Assembly (NCBI GenBank): GCA_018241265.1
Contig: JAFEEF010000001.1
Span: 62,001 to 126,000, forward strand
Origin: Pseudomonadota bacterium
GTDB taxonomy: Bacteria; Pseudomonadota; Gammaproteobacteria; Burkholderiales; Burkholderiaceae_C
Direction: 5' to 3'
Length of the DNA stretch: 64,000 nucleotides
This document shows, piece after piece, positions 34,896-44,022 of this stretch; position 1 is the stretch's first letter; each line of letters starts with the position of its first letter. Position numbers and translations under genes: made by a program. The notes under the pieces are model-generated. The model made no database searches, was not told the DNA's origin, and saw nothing but the letters and a program-made list of their open reading frames with translations.

Positions 34896-36296
34896 ATGAG
34901 CACCAGCACGCCATCGCCTGCCGACCAGGGACGCCGCCGCACGTTGGCGGCGCTCGTCGCGACCGCCGGCGCACCGTTGCTCGCACGCGGCGGCGGCGCA
35001 CGCCGACGCGTCGGTGTCGTCGGTGCCGGCATGGCAGGCGTCGCCTGCGCGTGGATGCTCGATGGTGCCTGCGACGTCGTGCTGTTCGAAGCCGCATCGT
35101 CGATCGGCGGCAACGTGCAGACCATCGATGTCGAAGTGGGCGGGCAGGTCTATCCGATCGACATCGGCGCGCAGTACTTCCATCCGGCGGCGTATCCGAA
35201 CTATGTGGCGCTGCTCGCGCAACTCGGGCTCTATCCGCCGTCGACCGGCGGCTCGCACGACTTCCCGGCGTCGATCACGCAGTTCAATGCAGGGCAGCCG
35301 CGGCCCGGCTTCGTGTCGCCCGTCCTGCCGGGCCGCGTCTGGCCGATCGCGGCGGACTGGAACCGCGCCGGCCTCGCGGCGTTCGAGATCTGCTTCGCCG
35401 CGGCCAAGCTGCGCGAGCAGCACGATGCTTCGTACGACCTGACCCTGGGTGTATGGCTGCCGCGGCTCGGCCTCACGACCGAGCAATGGCAAGGCATGCT
35501 GCTGCCGTGGTGCGCGTCGCTGTACAACGGCGACATCGAGGCGGCGATGGGCATCTCGGCGCGCGCCGCGCTGGTCTTCGCGGCCAAGACCTTTCCCGAC
35601 AAGCTGACCGAGCCCATCGTCTACTACGTGCTCGAGCAAGGGATGATCGAGCCGCTCAGGCGCATGGCCGCGCAGTTCACGACGGTCGACCTGCACACCG
35701 GCGCGCCGGTGTCGGCGGTCACGCGCACCGCCGGCGGCTTCCGGATCGACGCGTCCGGCGCCGGCGTGTCGGCCCAGGTCGACGATGTGGTGTTCGCATC
35801 GTCCGGCGGGCCGACCCTGCAACTGCTCGCCGGCATCAGCGGCACGGCGGCGCAGCGCGCCGCGCTGGGCCGCATCGCGTTCTTCGACACGCAGATGATG
35901 CTGCACACCGATCCGGTCTACGTACCGAGCGAGCCGCGCTATGCGTCGTTCCTCAACAGCGAGGTCGACGGCGGCTATTGCGAGGCGTCGATGGCGATGG
36001 CCGCGGTCTATCCGGACGCGCCGGGCGGCGCGCCCGCCGTCTGGAAGAGCTGGGTCACGCACCGCACGTCGCTGCCGACGCAGGTGCTCGCGAGCGCGAG
36101 CTTCCGGCACCTGCTGTCGACGCCGCAGTCCATCCACGCGCAGCAGGCGCTGCTGAAGCGCCAGGGCGAAGCCGGCGTGTGGTTCGCGGGCGGCTATACG
36201 CAGCCGTACGACTCGCAGGAGTCGGCGCTGGTGTCGGCGATGAATGTGGCGACCGGCCTGGGCGTGGCGCCGCGACTCGGGTTGCCGCGCGCCTAG
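34896..36296 (+). CDS. FAD-dependent amine oxidase-family protein
   Basis: 466-residue flavoprotein. The dinucleotide-binding fold reads VGVVGAGMAGVACAWMLDG (about 39-57) with the adenosine-binding Glu about 10 residues on (LFEAASSIGGN). The N-terminus GRRRTLAALVATAGAPLLARGG looks like a Tat signal, although it runs straight into the Rossmann fold, so export is uncertain. ATG 34896 follows GAGGAGA. Likely oxidises an amine or a related substrate with oxygen. It is divergent from the DUF2339 gene (194-base gap), with no operon partner. Confidence 0.8.
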   Translation: MSTSTPSPADQGRRRTLAALVATAGAPLLARGGGARRRVGVVGAGMAGVACAWMLDGACDVVLFEAASSIGGNVQTIDVEVGGQVYPIDIGAQYFHPAAYPNYVALLAQLGLYPPSTGGSHDFPASITQFNAGQPRPGFVSPVLPGRVWPIAADWNRAGLAAFEICFAAAKLREQHDASYDLTLGVWLPRLGLTTEQWQGMLLPWCASLYNGDIEAAMGISARAALVFAAKTFPDKLTEPIVYYVLEQGMIEPLRRMAAQFTTVDLHTGAPVSAVTRTAGGFRIDASGAGVSAQVDDVVFASSGGPTLQLLAGISGTAAQRAALGRIAFFDTQMMLHTDPVYVPSEPRYASFLNSEVDGGYCEASMAMAAVYPDAPGGAPAVWKSWVTHRTSLPTQVLASASFRHLLSTPQSIHAQQALLKRQGEAGVWFAGGYTQPYDSQESALVSAMNVATGLGVAPRLGLPRA

Positions 36297-36520
36297 GCGA
36301 TCCTGCCGCTCGACACGCCGTCGCGCCGCCTCGACAGCGGCGTTTCCGTTGCTGAACGTGAATGCACGATCGAGCCGCACGGCTCGCTTGGCGACGTCTG
36401 CAGATTCCACATTCGCAGCTAGGTGTATGCCCTAGACATAGTCATGCATGCAAGGAGTAACGTCGATGCACAACATTGGGTGGCGTGCATTTGCGTTGCC
36501 TGCATTCCGAGGAGACAGAC
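36297..36520. promoter_or_regulatory. 224-bp upstream region of the secreted hydrolase gene
   Basis: Contains CTAGG-N7-CCTAG (36419-36435), an inverted repeat about 85 bases before the start codon, and a repeated TGCAT-type stretch between. A CGAGGAG ribosome binding site lies at about 36508-36514. The repeat may be an operator. No promoter hexamers could be fixed. Confidence 0.3.
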
Positions 36521-38764
36521 ATGGCGAAGAAGACCCCTTCCCGCGCAAGACGCATCGGCACCTGCTCGGCCACGGCCGTGGCCGCTGCATGGCTGTTCGC
36601 GGCCGCGCCGGCGGCCCAGGCCCGCGTCACGCGCATCATCGTGGACGCCACGGCCGACATCAGCGGTCAGCCCGGCTACCAGCAGCTCACCGGCCGTGCG
36701 TTCGGCGAGCTCGATCCGGGCGATCCGCACAACCGGCTGATCACCGACATCTCCGATCCCGGTGCGCTCGGCAGCGACGGCAAGGCGCACTACATCGCGA
36801 GCTTCGTGCTGCGCAAGCCCAAGGACATGAGCACCGCGAGCGGCGTGATGTGGCACGACGTGCCCAATCGCGGCGGCGACGTGACGTTCCCGGTCGACTC
36901 GTACGCGGCCAACGACATGCAGCTGCTGAGCGGCTGGCAGGGCGACAACGCCGGCGGCACGTCGGTGCCGGCCAACGTCGGCTGCCTGCCGAACACCGGC
37001 TGCACCGCGCCGGTCTTCGTACACCACTACGTGCAGACGCCGGTGCTGAGCGGCGTGCTGGGCCGCCTCACCGGCCGCATCGTCAACCGCAGCGGCATGA
37101 ACGGCGCGCCGCTGAACGTGATGGGCAATCCGATCCCGTACTTCCCGGCCGACTGGACCAACAACAGCGGCGACACGCTGACGATCCATACGGCCGAGAC
37201 GGTGCAGGGCGTGGTCACCACCGGCGGCACGGTCGCCAACACCGACTGGATGTACTGCGGCGGCGGCACCTTCGCGGCGCCGCTGCCGGTCACGACCTTG
37301 CCGGTGCAGGTCTGCATGCGCAACGGCTTCGATCCGACCAAGCTCTACCAGCTCGCCTACACGGTGCGCGATCCGTACGTGCTCGGCGCCGGTACCGCGG
37401 CGTTCCGCGACGTCGAGTCGTTCTTCCGCTATGCGACCGCCGATGACTACGGCACCGCCAATCCGGTCGCCGGCAGCACCAAGTCGGCCATCGTGCGCGG
37501 CGTCTCGCAGTCGGGCAACTTCGTGCGCCACTTCATCTTCCTGGGGATGAACCAGGACGAGAACAACCGCATCGTGCACGACGGCGCCTGGCCGCTGATC
37601 GCCGGCCGCCGCGTCGCCAACAACTCGCGCTGGGGTCAGCCCGACGGCGTGCTCGAGCTCTACCAGATGGGCAGCGAAGGCCCGCAGTGGTGGCATACCT
37701 GGCCCGACCACACGCGCAACGTCCGCACCGGCGGCATCCTCGACCGCTGCGAGAAGACCGACACCTGCCCGAAGATCGTCGAAACCTTCGGCGGCGCGGA
37801 AGTCTTCGCGCTGAAGATGACGACGTCGTGGGTCGGCACCAATCCGGTCGTCGACATCCCGCTGCCCGATAACGTACGTCGCTATTACCTGCCGAGCTCG
37901 ACGCACGGCGGCGGCAACGGCTCGACCACCGAGAATCCGCCGGACGTGACGACCGCGCCGGTCGGCTGCCCGGGCAACAACTGGGGCAACGGCCAGCTCC
38001 GCGCGAACCCGGTGCCTTCGACCGGCCTCGTGAACCGCATGCGCCTCGCGCTGCGCGACTGGGTGACCCAAGGCACCGAGCCGCCGCCCAGCGTGTGGCC
38101 GCACATGACCGGACCGAAGAACCAGCGCAACCTCGTCGATTCGACGCAGCAGGCGATGGGCTTCCCGAGCGGCATCCCGGGCATCCCGTACTCGGTCTTC
38201 GATGCGAGCAATTTCGTCTTCCCGATCCTCGACTACGATTGGGGTCCGCTCTACAACGAGTACAACGCGTCCGGCACGCCGACCAACGCGCCGCCGCCGA
38301 TCCAGAACGTCATCACGATGAAGGTGCCGCGCGTCGATGCCGACGGCAACGAGCTGGGTGGCGTGCCTACCGTGCAGCGCGATGCGCCGCTCGGCACGTA
38401 CCTCGGCTGGAACGTCACCGCCGGACCGACCGACAAGGGCTACGACCCGAACAACCCGCGGCCGTTCCACGCCGGCCAGGTCTGCAACTACGTCGGCGGC
38501 ATGGTGCCGTTCGCGATCACCAAGGCCGACCGCATGTCGAGCGGCGATCCGCGCCTGTCGCTCGAAGAGCGCTATGGCACGCACGACGGCTATGTGCAGG
38601 CGGTGACCAACGCGGCCAACAACGCGGCCTGCGGCGGCTACCTGAACGCCGGAGCGACGGCGGCGTCGATGGGTGCGCTGTGCGCTCGCGCGCTGCCGGC
38701 CGGCGTGACCGACGACTGGGCTGCGCTCGTCAACCAGGCCGTCAGCAGCGACGTGCTGCAGTAG
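36521..38764 (+). CDS. large secreted alpha/beta hydrolase-domain protein
   Basis: 747-residue protein with a signal peptide (AVAAAWLFAAAPAAQA, cut about 35), so exported. It matches the alpha/beta hydrolase-domain family sometimes labelled Abhydrolase_10: long N-terminal beta-rich part, then a nucleophile elbow-like GVSQSGNFVRHFIFLGMNQDE. Cysteine pairs (for example CLPNTGC and CEKTDTC) fit extracytoplasmic disulfides. Its size is usual for the family. The substrate is unknown; relatives include esterases acting on hydrophobic compounds. It ends nine bases from the converging methyltransferase gene. Confidence 0.72.
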   Translation: MAKKTPSRARRIGTCSATAVAAAWLFAAAPAAQARVTRIIVDATADISGQPGYQQLTGRAFGELDPGDPHNRLITDISDPGALGSDGKAHYIASFVLRKPKDMSTASGVMWHDVPNRGGDVTFPVDSYAANDMQLLSGWQGDNAGGTSVPANVGCLPNTGCTAPVFVHHYVQTPVLSGVLGRLTGRIVNRSGMNGAPLNVMGNPIPYFPADWTNNSGDTLTIHTAETVQGVVTTGGTVANTDWMYCGGGTFAAPLPVTTLPVQVCMRNGFDPTKLYQLAYTVRDPYVLGAGTAAFRDVESFFRYATADDYGTANPVAGSTKSAIVRGVSQSGNFVRHFIFLGMNQDENNRIVHDGAWPLIAGRRVANNSRWGQPDGVLELYQMGSEGPQWWHTWPDHTRNVRTGGILDRCEKTDTCPKIVETFGGAEVFALKMTTSWVGTNPVVDIPLPDNVRRYYLPSSTHGGGNGSTTENPPDVTTAPVGCPGNNWGNGQLRANPVPSTGLVNRMRLALRDWVTQGTEPPPSVWPHMTGPKNQRNLVDSTQQAMGFPSGIPGIPYSVFDASNFVFPILDYDWGPLYNEYNASGTPTNAPPPIQNVITMKVPRVDADGNELGGVPTVQRDAPLGTYLGWNVTAGPTDKGYDPNNPRPFHAGQVCNYVGGMVPFAITKADRMSSGDPRLSLEERYGTHDGYVQAVTNAANNAACGGYLNAGATAASMGALCARALPAGVTDDWAALVNQAVSSDVLQ

Positions 38765-38773
38765 GCAGGGAGT

Positions 38774-39568
38774 TCAAGGTCGCCTGCGTCCCTTGATCGC
38801 ATTGGCGCGCGCGATGCCGACGATCGTGCCGTCGGCCGACGGCACGAAACGCGCGCGCAGGCGATCCTTCAGCAACTCGCGGTCGGCGTCGGGCAAGGTC
38901 GCGAGCCGCGGCGCGATGCGCGGCCCCTTGCAGGCGGTGCGCCAGTACGATTCGAAGTCGGCGTGGGTCCGCTGCACCTCAATCTCGCGCACCTCGAGGT
39001 CGACGAGGCCGGCCGCGGTCCACAGCGCGCGCAGCTGCTCGATGCGCGCGGCCTCGACGCTCGGCGGGTAGAGCGGCGTCAAGCCGATGCCGGCCATCTC
39101 CTGCTGCAGGGCGGCATACGGGAAGCCGCCGCCCATGATGTCCCACGCGTAGGTCGACACGCTGCCGCCGGGCTTGACCACCCGTGCCATCTCGGCGATG
39201 CCCTTGGCCGGATCGGGCACGAAGAAGATCACGAGCGCCATCACGGCCGCGTCGAAGGCGCCATCGGCATAGGGCAGCGCCATCGCGTCGCCGGTGGTCA
39301 GGCGCACCGTGCTCGCGGCCGCGGCCAGCCGCTCGCGCGCATAGGCTATCTGCTCCTCGGACGGATCGATGCCGTCGACGCCGGCCGGCGCGCAGCGCGC
39401 GACGATCATCTCGGTGAACGCGCCGTTGCCGCAGCCGACGTCGACCCAGCGCCCGCCCGATGCGGGCTTCAGCCACTCGAGGAAGGCATCGCCCGCCAAG
39501 CGGCTCCACGCGCCCATGAAGTCTTCATAGGCAGCGCCGTCGTCGAAGCGGATCTCGGGGGTGGCCAT
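38774..39568 (-). CDS. SAM-dependent class I methyltransferase
   Basis: 264-residue methyltransferase of the UbiE/Methyltransf_11 type. Motif I is VDVGCGNGAFTE (about 42-53), followed by acidic GIDPSEEQ, GDAMALPYADGAFD and VVKPGG (motif III region). The target is not evident. Its ribosome binding site GAGGAG is inside the 3' arm of a perfect 8-bp hairpin five bases from the ATG (39574-39595), so translation may be gated. It is downstream of, and in the same direction as, the delta-60-repeat gene. Confidence 0.85.
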   Translation of the reverse strand: MATPEIRFDDGAAYEDFMGAWSRLAGDAFLEWLKPASGGRWVDVGCGNGAFTEMIVARCAPAGVDGIDPSEEQIAYARERLAAAASTVRLTTGDAMALPYADGAFDAAVMALVIFFVPDPAKGIAEMARVVKPGGSVSTYAWDIMGGGFPYAALQQEMAGIGLTPLYPPSVEAARIEQLRALWTAAGLVDLEVREIEVQRTHADFESYWRTACKGPRIAPRLATLPDADRELLKDRLRARFVPSADGTIVGIARANAIKGRRRP

Positions 39569-39573
39569 GCATG

Positions 39574-39595
39574 CTCCTCGGTGGGGTCCGAGGAG
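39574..39595 (-). promoter_or_regulatory. hairpin enclosing the methyltransferase Shine-Dalgarno
   Basis: On the transcript: CTCCTCGG, loop ACCCCA, CCGAGGAG, then CATGC and the ATG. All of GAGGAG is base-paired with CTCCTC, so the ribosome site is hidden when the hairpin forms. It may be an RNA thermometer-like or coupling element, or only a chance complement. Confidence 0.5.
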
Positions 39596-39596
39596 T

Positions 39597-39620
39597 ATGC
39601 GACGACGCGCGTCGTCGCAT
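39597..39620. other. 24-bp perfect palindrome
   Basis: Perfect palindrome ATGCGACGACGC and its complement with no spacer, between the delta-60-repeat stop (39635) and the hairpin above. It could be a terminator stem for the upstream gene (no T tract), a protein binding site, or part of the same RNA switch. Confidence 0.5.
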
Positions 39621-39634
39621 GGCCCGTACGGTCG

Positions 39635-41038
39635 TCATGGGCCTGCCGCCGCTCCGCCGAGATAGCGCGCGATCGCGAACTGCGCCGAGCGCGGCGTGTC
39701 GGTCGCCTGGAAGCCCACCGCGACGATGCGGCCGTCGGGCTGCAGGGCCGCGCCGTTGGCGCCGCCGTTCAGGTCGCCGAACGAGGTGCGCACCTTGCCG
39801 CCGCTGCCGAAGCCGGCGTCCAGCGCACCGTTCGGAACCAGCCGCGCCAGCGTGAAGTCGGAGTCGGTCGACTCGCTGTTCGGATAGCCGACGACGACCA
39901 GCTTGCCGTCGCCCTGCAGCAGGACCTCGTTGGCCGACTGGCAGCAACTGCCGAAGTCGATCTGCCGCTTGCCGCCGTTGGCGAAGGTCCGGTCGAGCAG
40001 GCCGTTCGCGCCGTAGCGCGCGACCGCGAAGTTCTGGTGCGCGCCGTTCAACGTGATCGCGAAGCCGGCCGCGACGATACGGCCGTCGGGCTGCAGCACC
40101 GCGCTGCGCGCCTGGTCGAAGCCGTGCTGGCCGAAGTCCGTGCGCACCTTGCCGGCGCGGCCGAAGCTCGTGTCGAGCGTGCCGTCGCTCGCATAGCGCG
40201 CGAGCGCGAAGTCGTAGTAGTTGGTCGGGTTCTTCGCCGACCCCACCGCGACGATGCGGCCATCGGGCTGGACCAGCACCGAGAACACGTCGTCGTTGTA
40301 GCCGTCGAAATCGGTCGTCACCTGACCGCCCTGGCCGAAGGTCGCATCGGGCGTGCCGTCGGCGTTGTAGCGCGCGAGCGCGAAGTCGGTGTCGGAGGAA
40401 TCCTCGCTCGAGAAGTCCACATAGTCGGTACCGGCCGCGATGATCTTGCCGTCGGACTGCAGCGCGAGCGCCGACGCATAGCTGCCCTGCCCCGGAAAGC
40501 TCGTCGTCACGATGCCGCCGCTGCCGAAGGTCGCGTCGAGCGTGCCGTCCGGGTCGTAGCGCGCGAGCTTGAAGTCGCCGGCGAAGACGAACAGCGGAAA
40601 CGCGCCGCCGGCGACGAGGATCTTGCCGTCGGGCTGGATGACGACCGACGACGGCTCGGCCGCGAGGCCCCGAAAGTCGGTCACGACCTTGCCGTTCACG
40701 CCGAACGTCGAGTCCAGCGTGCCGTTCGCGTTGTAGCGGACGATGACGAAGTCCTCGTCCGAGAAGTCGTTGTTCGTGTAGGTCGTGCCGACGACGACGA
40801 GCTTGCCGTCGGGCTGCACGGCGACCGCCGTCGCGATGTCGGTGCTGAAGCCGATGTCGGTCATGACCTTGCCGCCGCGGCCGAAGGTCGGATCGAGATC
40901 GCCCGGCGCGGCGAGCGCGGGCGCCGTCGTCAGTACACCTCCGAGCAGAGAGAGCACGCCCACCGCACGAAGGAGTTGCGATGAAGACCCGTGTGCGCGG
41001 CGAGCGGGCGTATGTCGGGTTCCGGCGCCGGTACGCAT
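39635..41038 (-). CDS. exported delta-60 repeat (beta-propeller-like) protein
   Basis: 467-residue protein with a signal peptide (LLRAVGVLSLLGGVLTTAPALA, cut about 43) and seven copies of the delta-60 repeat, each about 50-60 residues and marked by D-x-x-FG near its start and LQPDGKI/VxVG further on. Examples: DLDPTFGRGGKV, TLDSTFGVNGKV, TPDATFGQGG, ALDAGFGSGG. Such arrays probably form a beta-propeller or solenoid at or outside the outer membrane. ATG 41038 follows GAGGAGAG. It is divergent from the muramidase-protease gene (215-base gap). Confidence 0.85.
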   Translation of the reverse strand: MRTGAGTRHTPARRAHGSSSQLLRAVGVLSLLGGVLTTAPALAAPGDLDPTFGRGGKVMTDIGFSTDIATAVAVQPDGKLVVVGTTYTNNDFSDEDFVIVRYNANGTLDSTFGVNGKVVTDFRGLAAEPSSVVIQPDGKILVAGGAFPLFVFAGDFKLARYDPDGTLDATFGSGGIVTTSFPGQGSYASALALQSDGKIIAAGTDYVDFSSEDSSDTDFALARYNADGTPDATFGQGGQVTTDFDGYNDDVFSVLVQPDGRIVAVGSAKNPTNYYDFALARYASDGTLDTSFGRAGKVRTDFGQHGFDQARSAVLQPDGRIVAAGFAITLNGAHQNFAVARYGANGLLDRTFANGGKRQIDFGSCCQSANEVLLQGDGKLVVVGYPNSESTDSDFTLARLVPNGALDAGFGSGGKVRTSFGDLNGGANGAALQPDGRIVAVGFQATDTPRSAQFAIARYLGGAAAGP

Positions 41039-41253
41039 GAGTCTCTCTCCTCGCTGTTTGCGCGTGTATGCCGTCGAAGAGAAGCACCGTTCACTGCGCC
41101 GCGCGGGGCCGACCCGTGCTGTTCCCGGTGGACGGCAGGGCGATGCCGCAGTACCTTCCGGCCTTCGTTCGGCCGCCGGGAGGGACCCGTCCGGGCACGC
41201 ATGCGCTGTTCGACGCTCGAGGCGGCCATCCACAGACAAAAGGGAGGATCCAG

Positions 41254-43536
41254 ATGCCGAGCGTGCCTTTCAGCAATGCCTTGCCCTTCGTCCTGCGCTG
41301 GGAAGGCGGCTATGTGAACCATCCGGCCGATCCGGGCGGGGCCACGAACAGGGGCGTGACGCAGAAGGTCTACAGCGCCTGGCTCCAGCGCCGGGGTCGC
41401 CCCGACGCCAGCGTGCGCGACCTCGCCGACGCGGACATGCAGGCGATCTACGAAGAGAACTACTGGAAACCCGCGCACTGCCAGGAGTTGCCGCAGCCGC
41501 TGGATCAGGTGCAGTTCGATACCGCGGTCAACATGGGCGTGGGGCGGGCCGTGCGCTTCCTGCAGGAAGCCGTGGGCGCCGCGGTGGACGGCGGCTTCGG
41601 CGACGAGACGCGCAAGTGCGTGGCGCAGGCCGACCCCGGACAGGCGGCGACCCGCTACCTCGACATCCGGGAGAGGTTCTACAGGAGCCTGGTCGAGACC
41701 AAGCCCGAACTGGGCGTGTTTCTCGACGGCTGGCTGAACCGGTTGAATGCGCTGCGCAGCGTCGTCACGGGCCACGAGTCGGCCGAGTCCGCCGAGTCAG
41801 CGGTCGCGAGCGCGGACATCGCCACCCAGCGGATCGACGACGTCGATGCCGCGCCCGTCGACGAGGCGACCTTGCTGCGCGAGCAGGCTGCCCTGCTTCA
41901 GGAAGCCTTGGCCGGCCGCGCGACCAAGGCCCAGCGCAAGCAGGCGGCGGCTCTGCTGACGCCACTGCGCAACCTGCGCGATTGGGCGTCGCTGGGCCGG
42001 CTCGCCGAACGCTTGCTGCGGGTGGATCCCGAGCAGCACGAAACGCGCAGGCTCTATGCGCAGGCGCTGATCGACTGCGGCTTGCTGGTCCCGGCGATTG
42101 CGCTGCTGCGACCGATGGCCAAGAGCCTGCCCGAGGCCCACCGGGAGTACGGCGAAGCCTGGGGGCTGATCGGCCGTGCGCACAAGCAGCGTTTCGCCGA
42201 CCTGGCGGGCGCCTCGGTCAAGCCGCGCAAGCGGGCTCTCGCCGATGCGATCGAGGCCTACCAGGTGCCGTACCGTGCCGACCCGAGCCGGAACACCTGG
42301 CATGGCGTCAACCTGCTGGCCCTGGTGGCGCGCGCCCGGCGCGAGGGCTGGGACGACGTCGGCTCGCGATGGAACATCGAAAAGCTGGCGGCGCGGCTCA
42401 CCGCCGCGCTGAAGAAGCAGCGCGACGACGAATGGACGCCCGGGACACTGGCCGAGGTCGCGCTGGCCCATGCGCTGGCCACGGGCGATCTGGACATCGT
42501 CGAAGAAGCGCTGCGCAGCTACCTGACCGCCGACGGCATCAAGTCCTTCCACGTCGCCAGCACCCTGCGCCAGTTCGTCGAGATCTGGCAGCTCGAACAG
42601 ATCACGCCTCAGTCGCCGGGACATGCGCTGCGCAGCGCCGCGGACGTGCAGAAGGCCCGCAACCTCGTCCACATGCTGCGGGCCCGCCTGCTGAGCCTGC
42701 CCAAAGGCAGCATCGACCTGCCGCCGAACAGCCTGGCCGGCGTGCAGCCTTCGGAAGGGGAATTGCAGGCCGTGCTCGGCAAGGACGGCGCGCGCACCTT
42801 CGCCTGGTACCGCGCGGGGGTGACGGCGGCCGACTCGGTGGCGGCCGTGCGCCGGCGCCTGGGCAAGCGTTTCGGCAGCGGCTTCCTCGTGCGCGCCGGC
42901 GACCTCGGCCTCACGCGCCTACCCGACGAATTGCTGCTGCTGACGAACTTCCACGTCATCAACCCCGAGGGTGCGGGCGGTGCGCTGCGCCCCGAGGACG
43001 CGGAAGCCGTGTTCGAGGCGCGGGACAGCGCGACGGCCTATGCGGTGACGGACGTGGTGTGGTGCTCGCCGGTGAACGAGCACGATGCCTGCCTGGTGCG
43101 CCTCGCGCAGCTGCCGCCCGGCGCGAAGCCGCTGGCGCTGTCGATGAACCTGCCGACGCCGACGCCGCTGGACGCAAGCCGGTTGCCCCGCGTCTTCGTC
43201 ATCGGCCATCCCGACGGCGGCGAGCTGTCGGTGTCGATGGACGACAACGAGCTGATCGACCATGAGGGCCCGACCCTCGGCAATCCGCCGAACAAGAACG
43301 TCTGGCGCGTGCACTACAGCGCACCCACGCGGCCCGGCAGCTCGGGCAGCCCGGTGTTCGAGGACCTGGCCTGGAAGGTGATCGCGCTGCACCATGCCGG
43401 CAGCCTCACGATGCCTCAGCTCAACCGGCGCACCGGCCGCTACAAGGCCAACGAAGGCCTGGCCATCGGTCCGCTGGCCAAGGCTGCGGCGGCAGGCTCG
43501 GCGCCCGCGGCAGCCAAGCGCCGGAACGGCAAATGA
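41254..43536 (+). CDS. GH108 muramidase - TPR-like - trypsin-like protease fusion
   Basis: 760-residue multidomain protein, no signal peptide or membrane segment. Residues 1-165: phage-type GH108 muramidase with catalytic Glu17 in LRWEGGYVNHPADPGGATN, plus a C-terminal peptidoglycan-binding (PG_binding_3-like) part around DTAVNMGVGRAVRFLQ. Residues about 170-190: Glu/Ser/Ala linker. Residues about 200-500: helical TPR-like region (RLAERLLRVDPEQHETRRLYAQALIDC). Residues about 540-750: trypsin-like protease with H567 (TNFHVIN), D611 (EHDACLVRL) and S697 (GSSGSP). GGGAGG precedes ATG 41254. It heads a four-gene unit with three small Trypco2-like proteins, a setting known from conflict systems. 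Cell-wall cutting from inside would need release, so a suicide or phage-triggered role is possible. Confidence 0.78.
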   Translation: MPSVPFSNALPFVLRWEGGYVNHPADPGGATNRGVTQKVYSAWLQRRGRPDASVRDLADADMQAIYEENYWKPAHCQELPQPLDQVQFDTAVNMGVGRAVRFLQEAVGAAVDGGFGDETRKCVAQADPGQAATRYLDIRERFYRSLVETKPELGVFLDGWLNRLNALRSVVTGHESAESAESAVASADIATQRIDDVDAAPVDEATLLREQAALLQEALAGRATKAQRKQAAALLTPLRNLRDWASLGRLAERLLRVDPEQHETRRLYAQALIDCGLLVPAIALLRPMAKSLPEAHREYGEAWGLIGRAHKQRFADLAGASVKPRKRALADAIEAYQVPYRADPSRNTWHGVNLLALVARARREGWDDVGSRWNIEKLAARLTAALKKQRDDEWTPGTLAEVALAHALATGDLDIVEEALRSYLTADGIKSFHVASTLRQFVEIWQLEQITPQSPGHALRSAADVQKARNLVHMLRARLLSLPKGSIDLPPNSLAGVQPSEGELQAVLGKDGARTFAWYRAGVTAADSVAAVRRRLGKRFGSGFLVRAGDLGLTRLPDELLLLTNFHVINPEGAGGALRPEDAEAVFEARDSATAYAVTDVVWCSPVNEHDACLVRLAQLPPGAKPLALSMNLPTPTPLDASRLPRVFVIGHPDGGELSVSMDDNELIDHEGPTLGNPPNKNVWRVHYSAPTRPGSSGSPVFEDLAWKVIALHHAGSLTMPQLNRRTGRYKANEGLAIGPLAKAAAAGSAPAAAKRRNGK

Positions 43537-43674
43537 CGGGCCGTGCCGGCACATGACCCGATCCGGCAGCTGCTGCGCGGAGCGCTCGAACGGGCGCTGC
43601 CCGGCATGCGCTGGACGATGCGATGGATACTCCAACCCCGCGTCCACCCCCGCTTTCTAAAGGAGCCTGACCCC

Positions 43675-44022
43675 ATGGCCAACGAATCTGCCAGCGAAGC
43701 CCTCGTGGCGATGCCCCTGCCGGACATGCTCGGAAGCCTGGGGCGGGCCGTGGCCGCCGCCAACATGGAGCTGTCCAAGGTTCCGGGCCCGAACGGCGCG
43801 GTGATGACCGTCACCGAGGCCACCGTCGAGCTCAACATCGCGATCTCGGTCGATACCAAGACGACGACCAATGTCTCGGGCGGTCTCGCCTTGAAGGCCT
43901 TCAGCGTCAACGCCAGCTATGCGCGCTCCTACGGATTCAAGGAGGAAGCGTCGAGCAAGATCTCGATCAAGTTCGCCGTGAAGCCGCCCGAGCCCGAGGT
44001 CAAGCCCGAGGCGAAATCCTGA
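43675..44022 (+). CDS. Trypco2-like small protein A
   Basis: 115-residue protein. An N-terminal helix (LPDMLGSLGRAVAAAN, about 13-28) is followed by strands VTEATVELNIAISV and, after a Gly/Ser turn, SSKISIKFAVKP near the end. This helix-plus-beta pattern fits the trypsin-co-occurring domain 2 family found beside protease genes. ATG 43675 has AAGGAG. A GTG at 43543, six bases after the protease stop, would extend it by 44 residues (IRQLLRGALERALPG, etc.), which cannot be excluded. The stop overlaps the next ATG (TGATG). Confidence 0.65.
   Translation: MANESASEALVAMPLPDMLGSLGRAVAAANMELSKVPGPNGAVMTVTEATVELNIAISVDTKTTTNVSGGLALKAFSVNASYARSYGFKEEASSKISIKFAVKPPEPEVKPEAKS

Noticed and set aside
41254-43536. 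Prophage lysis gene interpretation of the GH108 protein
   Set aside because: No holin, structural phage or integrase genes around it; protein is fused to TPR and protease domains.
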